DNA from: Pseudomicrostroma phylloplanum
Taxonomy: Eukaryota; Basidiomycota; Exobasidiomycetes; Microstromatales
Direction of reading: 5' to 3'
Length of the DNA stretch: 64,000 nucleotides
NCBI GenBank assembly: GCA_039545275.1
Contig: BCHS01000010.1
Coordinates: forward strand, 496,001-560,000
Part shown: positions 34,880 through 44,004 of the stretch, piece after piece
Layout: the number at the start of each line of letters is the position of its first letter
Position numbering within the stretch: the stretch's first letter is position 1
Notes under the pieces: model-generated
The model's database searches: none
What the model was told of the DNA's origin: nothing
The model's input: only the letters and a program-made list of their open reading frames with translations
Position numbers and translations under genes: made by a program

Positions 34880-35474
34880 TGAAGGTTGTCGAAGTGTAGC
34901 TCTTTGAGGTGTACAAGTCCAGCTCTGTTGCTGAAAGGCGGTCAAGGAAAGGTGGATGCAGACTTGGCTACGTGCGATGTGAGCCGAGCTGAGTGCGAGC
35001 CTCTACGAGGGGAAAAGCGCCGAAGTGTAAGGAGGGTGTGAGAGGCTGTCAAGGAGAAGGGGCCGACTGCAATGGCTGAGCAGGTTTCGAAGCGGTCAAG
35101 AGGCGACGGAAGGGAGATATGCTTTGGTTGAGTGTGAGCAGGGTCCTGTCCTTCCCTCGGTCCTCCTTGGCCACCAACGGCAAGGGGGCCCCTTCCTTGC
35201 TTGACGCCCCCTTCGACTCCAACACTTTGACGAATCTTGTCCTTCGTCGTCGGCCTTCCTGCGTTCAAATGCGCCGAAGACGCCGAGGGGGGAGACCGAA
35301 GGCCACGCGCCTGCCACGCGAGCCAGGCCAGGCTTCATTGCGTCGCCTGGCCGTGGCTGCACGGCTGTCACTTTGGCCTTTGTGCTTCTTCGTAACTCTC
35401 GTTCCGCTTCCCTCGCTCGTCTCTTCACCTCGTCCCTCGTTGCACCGTTCCAACCTCGTACGGCCCCCCTCGAG
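34880..35474. other. Intergenic, divergent region DUF7137 gene / GET1 fusion
   Basis: This 595-bp region contains both promoters. GCCAGG repeats and CCTGGC occur around 35313-35350. The reading frame of the GET1 fusion is open upstream to 35373 but begins there with a TTG, so coding was started at 35475. Confidence 0.5.
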
Positions 35475-37183
35475 ATGAACGTCGATGGCGAGTCCACTGC
35501 ATCGATGGTCTCCTCGGCCGTCTCGCAAGCTACTTCGGTAGTCGCAGACGTAGCCGCAACAGCCAGTGCAAAGGTCACTGCACCCTCCTTCCCTTACTCG
35601 GCCCATGACCTACCTCTTCCCAGCACCTCTGTCCTCCTGCATCCCGCCTCCATCCTCTTCTTCACAGCCCTCTTCGCTAACATCCTCAAGAAGATTGGAA
35701 AGGACCGCATGGTGGGGCTCATCTCCCCGCTGCACTTGCAGCTCACATCGGGAAAGGTGCTCAGGAGACAGAAGCAGCTCAAGAGGGAGCTCTTTGAGGC
35801 TAGGCAGGAAATGGCAAAGACGAGTAGTCAGGACGAGTTTGCAAAATGGGCAAAGCTGAGGCGTAAAGTGGACAAGACCCTTGCGGATCTAGAGGCGATC
35901 AGTGAGTGCCAGAGCGACGCTGCCGCTGCAAGCCTAGACTCAAAGCTAATGAGCTTCTTGCCCGGCACTGCCATGCGTTGCCCCCAGACACGTCCCTTTC
36001 TGGATCGCGCTCATCACTCGGCTTGCTGGTCAGAGGTGTACTCTTCATCCTCGGCACAGCGTTCCCGTTTGTAGTCAGTACCTATTACAGGAAGACGCCC
36101 ATCTTCTGGCTACCCCCCGCCGCTTCCCTTGGAGGCAAAGGACAGGCCGTCTCCCAGGACTGGCTAGGACCGATTGGGTGGATGCTAGCTCTGCCCAGCG
36201 CACCGCGAGGCTCCATCTCAGCGACAGTCTGGTCACAAGTATGTGCAAGAGTCATCGCCCTCGTCTTCACAGCCATCTACGACCTCCTCCTCTTCGTCGC
36301 GCTGATCAAGGACCCCAACGCCCCACCTCTGGTATCCCCCACGAAGCCAGGTCGGGCTCTAATCACCTCGACGCCCCTTCGCCTGGTGTGGTGCGCTATT
36401 GGTCTGGCCACCTGTTCCTTCGCCTACACTCGGCTTCTGGGCCTAGGAGAGCTTCTGGGCGTCGACCTATCTGCGCAATTCGGAGGACTGTGGCAGTACT
36501 TGACCAACTTGGGACTGGTCGCCACGGCCATCACCCTTCTCCTCTCCTTGACGGACGCCCTTCTCCCGTCCTCCTCTTCCGCGAGTCCAAGCGTGACCTT
36601 CAAGCTGAAGGAGCTCTCAAGCATAATCGCTCTACCAGGGGAGACGTTGATCTTCCTCCTCTACTGGTCCATCATGCTGATCAAACCCGAACTCATGGTC
36701 CCATCCCGGCAAGTGGACGATCCTGCCAACCCAGGTCAACTCCTCACCGAAACCATCCGTCTGCCCCTAAGCACAGACCTAGCCCTGCACGGTATCCCCG
36801 CTGTGTTCCTCCTAGTGGAGCACCTCCTCTTTTCACCCTCCTTCCCCACCTCGGCCAACTCGCCCGCAACCCTCCTTGGGCCGTTCGTCACGACGATTGC
36901 GTACTGTCTATGGGTGGAGTATTGCGCGACAAAGAATGGACACTTTCCCTACCCGCTACTGGAGATCATGAGCGTACCGGCGAGAGGAGCTCTATACGTT
37001 GCTTGCAGCGCCGTACTGGTGGGCGTGCTTAAAGCACTGGAGGGCGCAAGGGCATTTGTGGAGCGGAGGCTTGCAGGAGGAGAGAGAGCAGGCAAGAGGC
37101 CTGTACCTGTGCCGGCGTCGGCGTCGACTGAGAAGACACAAGTTGGGAGTGGAGAGGCAAGTCGGGAGAAGAAGGAATTGTGA
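35475..37183 (+). CDS. GET1: Get1 (tail-anchor receptor subunit) fused to AIG1/FAR-17a-like domain
   Basis: Exons 35475-35901 and 35988-37183 give 540 aa. Residues 1 to about 250 match Get1/WRB: a lumenal N-terminus, TM1 (SILFFTALFANILKKIGKDR), a basic coiled coil (VLRRQKQLKRELFEARQEM), TM2 (VLFILGTAFPFVVSTYYRKTPIFWLP) and TM3 (VCARVIALVFTAIYDLLLF). After a 20-residue linker, residues about 272-500 have the five-to-six helix pattern of AIG1/ADTRP (FAR-17a), with QYLTNLG (Thr315) and LALHGIP (His410) at the positions of the catalytic Thr/His of human AIG1. Get1 binds Get3 at the ER for tail-anchored protein insertion; AIG1 hydrolyses fatty-acid esters of hydroxy fatty acids. No stop codon separates them. 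Confidence 0.88.
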
Positions 37184-37532
37184 GAAGCATGGACAGGGAA
37201 ACGGCAATGCAATGCAATGCAAGGCAAAGCGGACGGACAGCTTCGAGCAGTGGACATGTCGGGCAGAACTTCCTCGATATCGACGTCGCCTTCCTCCGGC
37301 GTCCTTGAGCAATGCAGTTTCACCGCCTGCAAAGCTTCTGGCTGTCTGACGACTGTGCAATTGGTAGAGGGTGCCCCGCCGAGGCATTCCGAGACAAGTC
37401 CGTGTGTGAGTGAATGTACAACAACGTTGGAATATGTAGGTATGAACATGAGATGTAAGAATTTGAGCGAGCTCCAGAATGACGTGAGTGGGGCCAAAAC
37501 GTGCCTACTGAGGGCCTTCTCCCCCCTCCCCC
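37184..37532. other. Intergenic, convergent 3' ends
   Basis: This 349-bp gap separates the stops of the GET1 fusion and the SRF1-like gene. It has ATGCA-type short repeats near 37205-37220 and nothing else of note. Confidence 0.5.
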
Positions 37533-39689
37533 TTATCGCACCACGGTCCTAAACAGACTAACAGCGAAAACCGACGTATAAGCCACGAGCGTCGTAAATG
37601 TCAAGCCAATGAAAGCCGCCTGGTAGCTGCAAATCGTCGGTTTCAGCTCCGGGTTCCGCAATGGGGAGCCATTTGAGAGGAGACAGGACGAGGAGGAGGA
37701 GTACCAGTTGACGCAATTGAGGGAAGAGGTGGCGTAGTTGTCAAAGGTGATGGATAGTTCGGCTGACCAGAGGGAGATGAAGACGAGCTGTGAGGAGGCG
37801 GGCCAAAGGGCGAACGAGAAGAGGTCAGAGGTCTTCAGATGGGCTCCTTTGCCTTCACTACTTCAGATACAGATGCACCAACTTACCTCGATAAGCTGGT
37901 AGCTCAGCTTGCTTTTGACTGCCCAAAGTCCGATGGGTCGTGAGAAGTACTCCAGCCAGACTTGACTAGCGACGTGGATCAAGCTCAGAGGGGCAATGAT
38001 GATCGCCACGACTGGACTCGCACCCACAGAGTCGGCCGCCCCCTCGCTGTGGAGGATCATGTAGAGTCGAATCGCCACTGCGAGGGTCGCAGTGGTGAAG
38101 GAGAAATTGATGGCTCGAAAGAGCAGTGGAACGAAGGGATTGCGCATGAGGAACTCCTGCCATTGCTCCCATTTAATACGGAGCCACGTCTCGCGGGGGC
38201 CTTGCCCTTTCTCCTTGGCCGAAGCGGCCGATGACCGGCCCGAATGCGGCCCAGAGGTACCGTTGGCGTCCGTCGACCGGCCTTTGCGACCTTTGCGACG
38301 GGACATCATCATGCCTGTGCTGCTGTATTTCTTCTTGCTCCTATCGACGCGCGTACTTGTCCGTGGGTAGAAGTCGTCTCCACCGGTAAAGGTGTACCCG
38401 CCCACATCGATGGCTCCCAAGCCATGCATCTCCTCGGGTCTCCAAGGACTATCCCAACCTGGTATCAGATCTTGGCGACGGGTAAAGGAGCGCTCGGCCT
38501 TGGGCGGCATCTGTATTCGCATCTGGTGGTCTTCATCGAGAGGTCCTTCGTCGCCTTGTTCGAAGTCTCTACGCTCGGTCGGACTTTCATCACCCGCGCC
38601 AGCTTCAACGTCAGGCATGTCGGCCTGAGCCCTACGGCTGGAGCCCTCCACGTTCCCATTGGAGGAATTGTCTGGAGACGTCTCCAGAGCGGGTGACCTT
38701 GAGGGTCCTGCACTGGCTTGTTGACGTTTCCTCCAGCTGACTAAAGAGTCTTGTCCTCCCAGCCCAGCGGCTGCTCCAGCACTCGCATCTACTCGACCCA
38801 TCCCTTCAGTGCTCCGTCGTTTCAGCCGTTCTATCCGACGCTGAAGCTTCTCTTCCCCTCTGTTATGACCACGAGTATCGTGCACCGCGGACGGTGGCCG
38901 GATCTCGCCATCGCTGTCCTCAGAGGAGCTGTCAGAGTGATTATCAAGTCGTGGGCTATGAGCTACTTCGGCATCCCTATATGCCGCATCGCCGCCGCCG
39001 CCTCCAGCATGACGATCGACTTCGCTCTTGGTCCGCTTGAAGGGATGTTCTTGCAAGCGACTCCGGTACTTTGGAGGCAGAGTGAAAGTCCGGAAGCGCG
39101 AGTGAGCCTGATCAGGTGTAACACCGCTAGTACCCGCCGATATAGCAGCCTCCTCTTCCTTCTGTGTTGCTGACTTGGAGCCCTTGGCAGGCCGAGGCGA
39201 TTGCCACCCGACGGCGGGCGTGGGTGAGCGAGAACGATAGAGATTGAGGGCAGCGTCCCTTGTCGATGCGGAGGAAGATTCTGCCGATGTAGGCGTACGT
39301 GGTGGGCTGGACGGTTCAGGCTGCGCCCATGCTGAAGAGAAAAAGGGGGAAACAGAGTGAGCTTCGGACACAACAGCTCGAGCTAATGCTTAGAGCACCT
39401 TCCACTTACCCGGAGTTGTGACGACTGTCCTTTTGTCCTTCTTCCTCGACGGCCGCCGTGTGGAGGTTGCACTACTAGAAGCCACTACACCGCCATCAAC
39501 GATGTTGTTACTGTGCACGCTCGATCGGCTGTTCTGCTTCACCAGGTGATCCCCTCCTCCGAGCGGAGGTACGGCAGAGGTAGTGGCTCTTGCAGCGGTT
39601 GTACCGCCGCTCATGGTGCGTTGGCGCCTGTCCAGGGACGGCGCAGCAAGGGTCGATTCGTCGAACTGGATCTGGGTAGATGAAGACAT
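37533..39689 (-). CDS. Multi-pass membrane protein, SRF1-like (phospholipase D regulator)
   Basis: Exons 39410-39689, 37887-39331 and 37533-37787 encode 659 aa. The first 440 residues are polar, Ser-rich and basic, with an ERLKRR-type cluster and probably heavy phosphorylation. The conserved part starts at WEQWQEFLMRNPFVPLLFRAINF and continues through four membrane segments (TLAVAIRLYMIL, VVAIIIAPLSLIHVASQ, LVFISLWSAELSITFDNYAT, AFIGLTFTTLVAYTSVFAVSLF). The FSRPIGL and ELSITFDN motifs resemble fungal Srf1, a regulator of phospholipase D (Spo14). That assignment is from memory of the family pattern and needs a profile search. The gene is divergent from DUG2. Confidence 0.72.
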
Positions 39690-40270
39690 GAGGGGCAGCA
39701 AGGAAGTGCCAGGCTACCAGTCCTCGAAGAAAATGTGGTCGGCTCTATTGAATACGTCTCAGGGGCGGAAGCGGTAGCAGAGGGAGCTGCTATGCCGAGT
39801 CTCCTGGCTCCTAGCTGGAGCAGAGCTACGCAGTGTATATGCTGGCAAAAGAGGCAGAACGAGGAATGTGTGAGTCTATATGGGCGTATGCTGTATGCTG
39901 GGAATAGGAGACGATGGAATGTATAGGATGGCAAGGAAGAAGGTAGTGAGTATTGCTTGAGTAGAGGTGTTAGTCTGCACCGCCTCGTGCCTTCGTGCCC
40001 GCCTGCCTGCCTCTATGCACCCGGAGGCCAAACAGGCTCGGAATTGTCTTGGCCACGCTTCGCTCCGCTCCGCCTTTGCTCCACGCCGCCCTTTCCGTCG
40101 AGGGCGGAGCAGCGAGCGGGTGCCTGGCCTTCATTAAGCTGCATACATTTATACGCCATAAAACACCAAGGATCACAAAAGACAGAAGTGGCTAGGCGAA
40201 AGTCGTGCTTGCTGTGTACAGTAAGGGAGTCATCACCTCCAGACACAGCCTTAGACACCTCAGCGACACA
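39690..40270. other. Intergenic, divergent promoter region SRF1-like / DUG2
   Basis: This 581-bp region holds two promoters. The DUG2 frame remains open upstream to 40205, but only from a GTG codon. No motif stands out. Confidence 0.5.
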
Positions 40271-43200
40271 ATGCAGGCATCGTCCGACGAGGCGTCTCCG
40301 TCTTCAGAACAACCATCCCTCCATCACACCATCGCCCACGATCAGGCATCGGTCCTGGCCATCGCCATCGACGAAGCCTCTTCACTCCTCTTCACTTCTG
40401 GTACTCAGTCAGAATGCATCTACGTCTGGAACCTCGATACCTACCGGCCTATCACCAAACTCATCGGCCATACAGCCTCCATTCTCACCCTCGAGCTCGC
40501 GCCGGAGCGAGGATGGCTCTTCTCAGCTAGCGGAGATGGGACAGTGAGGATATGGGACACGCGGACGCTCTCTCTGCTCTACATCTTTCAGCAGCCTCCT
40601 ACAGAGGAAGATGAGGATACCACGATGGGAGATATCTTCTCGCTGCGCTGGAGCAAGGAGATGCAAACGCTGTACATGGGCTGTCAAAACACAAGCATTA
40701 GATGGGTACGCTTATCGAGGCTCAGGTCAAGTGGTAGAGGGCCATACATAGACGGAAACGGTAAGACTGCATCTCAACAAGATGACAGAGAAGGAAAAGG
40801 CGGTTCAGAGACAGATGGCTCGCCTTCGCGGGAGACAACGCAGGATACAGACTATACCGGCTTCTTGCCAGCCTCGGCAATGCCCATCGCTCCCCGTCCT
40901 CACAAATTCTTCGATTCTGGACCATCAGGACCTTCTCACAATACGAATTCGGGAACTCCACTCAGCAGATCCTTCAGCCGGACTCAGTCTGCTATTGGAG
41001 GAGCTGCTATTCACAAGTCCTCGCCAAGCACCCCTCCCCCTCCCACGGGAGCAAGCGATAGCCAGTACTCGCACAGTCCTGGCAGAAGAACGCCTGAGCT
41101 CCGCTTTCTTCCCACAGCTGGCGGTGCTGGAGAGGACCAAGGTGGAAGCCTCTCACCCACCTTTGATGCTGCTCTAGACCGTGCGCTCCGTCTGCGCGAA
41201 CAAGGCCAAGAAGGCTCGGCAGATGCAAGCGCGGGTCCTCACGCGTCGGAAGACCATGAATCTGATGTCGCACGATATGTTCAGCTCTCTCGGTCCTGCA
41301 AAGTCCCCAATGCCCACTACGGCTACATCTACAGTCTGGCGCTGCTCAGCCTGGGCAGCCTCCGACCCGTGGTGCTCGCTTCGGGATCAGGTGATGAGGA
41401 CGTGAAGCTGTGGGACTGCTCGAGCAAAAAGAAGGGTCAGGTGGAACTCATCGCTACTTTGTCTGGCTCGGAAGGTGCAGTCCTAGCTCTTGCAAGCTGG
41501 CCGGGAACGCTCTTCGCTGGGAAGCAAGGAGGGTCCATCGATGTCTGGGACCTCGAGACTATGACGCTTATTCGGACACTAGAGGCTCATGAGGATGACG
41601 TCCTCTCTCTATGCACGTCTGCGAATGCAGATGGCAGCTCTTGCTTGATCTCAGCTGGCGCGGACGGCTTTGTCGCAAGATTCGATGGCAACTTTGCCAG
41701 GAGAGACTTATGGGCTGCTCATCAGGACGCGATCGTGCTCAGTTGTGCGATCGTGAATGAGCGGCCACGTCGCGCTGCAACTAGGATCATTACAGGAGGT
41801 TCGGATCAGGTCATTAGGCTCTGGGACTTGGCGCCTCTGAATCTTGGCGAGGGCGGACTGCAGAAGGAAGGCTCAAATTTCCCTCGCAAGATTGGCTTCC
41901 CTCTGACGAGCAGCTCTCATATCGAAGATCAGAACGGCCACGTCGACACAAAGACCTTCACTGAAATGTCGTTCGACCCACTACTGACAGAGCTCGCAAA
42001 ATTCGTGTCGTACAAGTCGGTATCGAGCGAGGCCCGTAGAGAGGATTGTCGGCAATGTGCTCACTATCTCAAGCAGACGCTGTCAAATCTCGGGGCGCAG
42101 GAGTCGGCGGTCATACCTGGATTGCCCGGTCGAAACCCTCTGGTCTTGTCAATTTTCCGCGCTAGAAGCGGAAGCCTTGATCAGCCTCGTACCGCTCCTC
42201 ATCGCAGAGTGCTCTTCTACGGACACTACGACGTGATAGCAGCTCGAGCAGACAAGACTTCTTCGGGATGGTCTTCTGATCCTTTTACTCTTTCGGGACG
42301 TGACGGCTACTTGTACGCCCGAGGTGCTTCGGACAACAAGGGTCCAGTGCTTTCGGTGGCAACCGCCATCAGTCGACTTTGGAATTCTCGGAAACTCGAT
42401 GTAGATGTGGTCATGCTCATTGAAGGCGAGGAAGAGAGCGGTTCCGTCGGCTTCAAGGAGGCGCTAGAGAGGGAGAAGGAGAGGATCGGCAAGATCGACG
42501 TGGTCCTTCTGAGCAACTCGTACTGGATCGACGATGTCACACCTTGCTTGACGATGGGCATGCGAGGTGTCATACAGGCTACAGTCACCATCTCTGCTGC
42601 CAGCATCAGAGCTGGAATCCCCAATGACTCCGTTGCGACGACGGCAACATCGTCACCTCGCCCACATCGTCGAGGCGAGGAGAAAGATGTCCATTCGGGT
42701 GTGCAAGGTGGAGCAGTACGGGAGCCCATGATCGACATGCTTCGTCTCCTGTCCAGCCTCAGCGACGGCGAGCGCGTCTTTGTCCCGGACTTCTACGACG
42801 CGGTCAGGCCCGTGACGGCAGAGGAGCGAGCGAGCTACGATGCCATCGTCGAGCTCCTCAGCAGGCAATCGAGGGCCAGCAGCGGCTTTGGCGTAGACCC
42901 TGGGGATGCACCAGAGGGCAGTGCTGGATGCCAGCCTTCTGGCAGGTCAAAGAGTGCGGCGATGGCCACAGTCGAGAGCCTGATGGCAAGGTGGCGCTTC
43001 CCCTCGCTCTCCATCCACAGCATCACCGTCTCTGGCTCGGGCAACGCTACGGTCATCCCAGCAGTCGTGACGGCAAAGGTCTCGCTGCGTCTGGTGCCAG
43101 ATCAGGACCTCGAGGTGATCAAGTCCTCCCTGGTCGCCTTCCTCGAGGAGCAGTTCGACCGACTAGCCGGTGCTCGCCCGGATGCCAACAGACTGCAGAT

Positions 43201-43612
43201 CGACGTGCATCATGTAGCCGACTGGTGGCTCGGATCCTCTACCTCGCCCTATACCTGTGCCCTTGCGGATTCCATTTCGCAGACATGGTCTTCGCCTAGC
43301 CCTTCCTCCTCAGCATCCGCTCGCACACCCTCCTCTTGCGCCTCAGGTCCTTCCTCCTCTTCAGTACTACCACTGCAGATTCGCGAAGGCGGCTCAATCC
43401 CTACTGTTGCCCTTCTGGAGAAGGCCCTGGGCGCGCCTGCCGTGCACCTGCCCATGGGACAGAGCAGCGACAATGCCCACCTAGGAGACGAGCGGATCAG
43501 TATGCAGCACCTCCTCAAGGGAAGAGAAGTCGTGGAGCGCTGGTTGGGAAAGCTGGCGCATCTGCCCCTCGACGGTGGAGCGCAGACGGGGCGAGCTGCA
43601 CCAGACACGTGA
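40271..43612 (+). CDS. DUG2: Dug2-like glutathione-degradation peptidase (WD40 + M20)
   Basis: Dug2 with Dug3 forms the cytosolic degradosome that cleaves glutathione independently of gamma-glutamyltransferase. The gene is one exon, 1113 aa. The N-terminal half is a WD40 propeller (SECIYVWNLDTYRPITKLIGH, DGTVRIWDTRT, DEDVKLWDCSS, GSIDVWDLETM, DQVIRLWDLAPL). A Ser/Pro-rich insertion of about 190 residues interrupts it. The C-terminal half is an M20 metallopeptidase: FYGHYDVIAA (His652), GASDNKGP (Asp688), IEGEEESGS, DVHSGVQGGAV, and REGGSIPTV with SDNAHLGDERIS. All expected metal-site motifs are intact. About 25 extra residues sit just before DVHSG compared with the usual compact loop. Confidence 0.94.
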   Translation: MQASSDEASPSSEQPSLHHTIAHDQASVLAIAIDEASSLLFTSGTQSECIYVWNLDTYRPITKLIGHTASILTLELAPERGWLFSASGDGTVRIWDTRTLSLLYIFQQPPTEEDEDTTMGDIFSLRWSKEMQTLYMGCQNTSIRWVRLSRLRSSGRGPYIDGNGKTASQQDDREGKGGSETDGSPSRETTQDTDYTGFLPASAMPIAPRPHKFFDSGPSGPSHNTNSGTPLSRSFSRTQSAIGGAAIHKSSPSTPPPPTGASDSQYSHSPGRRTPELRFLPTAGGAGEDQGGSLSPTFDAALDRALRLREQGQEGSADASAGPHASEDHESDVARYVQLSRSCKVPNAHYGYIYSLALLSLGSLRPVVLASGSGDEDVKLWDCSSKKKGQVELIATLSGSEGAVLALASWPGTLFAGKQGGSIDVWDLETMTLIRTLEAHEDDVLSLCTSANADGSSCLISAGADGFVARFDGNFARRDLWAAHQDAIVLSCAIVNERPRRAATRIITGGSDQVIRLWDLAPLNLGEGGLQKEGSNFPRKIGFPLTSSSHIEDQNGHVDTKTFTEMSFDPLLTELAKFVSYKSVSSEARREDCRQCAHYLKQTLSNLGAQESAVIPGLPGRNPLVLSIFRARSGSLDQPRTAPHRRVLFYGHYDVIAARADKTSSGWSSDPFTLSGRDGYLYARGASDNKGPVLSVATAISRLWNSRKLDVDVVMLIEGEEESGSVGFKEALEREKERIGKIDVVLLSNSYWIDDVTPCLTMGMRGVIQATVTISAASIRAGIPNDSVATTATSSPRPHRRGEEKDVHSGVQGGAVREPMIDMLRLLSSLSDGERVFVPDFYDAVRPVTAEERASYDAIVELLSRQSRASSGFGVDPGDAPEGSAGCQPSGRSKSAAMATVESLMARWRFPSLSIHSITVSGSGNATVIPAVVTAKVSLRLVPDQDLEVIKSSLVAFLEEQFDRLAGARPDANRLQIDVHHVADWWLGSSTSPYTCALADSISQTWSSPSPSSSASARTPSSCASGPSSSSVLPLQIREGGSIPTVALLEKALGAPAVHLPMGQSSDNAHLGDERISMQHLLKGREVVERWLGKLAHLPLDGGAQTGRAAPDT

Positions 43613-44004
43613 TTGAGATCAGATTTGCAAGATAGCGATCCATGGTAGAGGAGCAAAGGGGGAGAGGCGGTATCGCTGTGCATGCTCACAACTGGGGAAG
43701 TAGGGTATCCAAAGAGACTTTATTCGATGGGCAGCGAGCGGTGACCTAGGCAGAGCTACTACGGAAGTCTATGTACAGAGCGAGTAAACGGCGGTGCAAG
43801 GTGACTAGAAAAATTCTACTGTACTGTACAAGCATTTCGCGGGGCGACCAAAGGGGTAGCAAGAGTGGGAGTAGGGTAGGTCAATCTAGCCCTGTCTCTA
43901 AAGTGTATATCAGACTGCGTGAATTATTTCGAGCAGAGTGCAGAAGATGGGTATAAATGGGAAAAGGGGGGGGGGGGGGGCTTTGGTATGTCTCGAGAGA
44001 CATT
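43613..44004. other. Intergenic, convergent 3' ends, with poly-G run
   Basis: This 392-bp gap lies between the stops of DUG2 and the PH-domain gene. It ends in a run of about 15 G residues (43966-43980), a site prone to sequencing or replication slippage. Confidence 0.6.
43966..43980 (+). repeat. Homopolymeric G run
   Basis: Fifteen consecutive G residues lie between two convergent genes. The length should be treated as approximate. Confidence 0.85.

Noticed and set aside
36239..36272. A GTATGT...CAG intron in the GET1 fusion that might separate two genes
   Set aside because: At 34 nt it is too short and would remove part of Get1 TM3, which is conserved; the frame is open without it.
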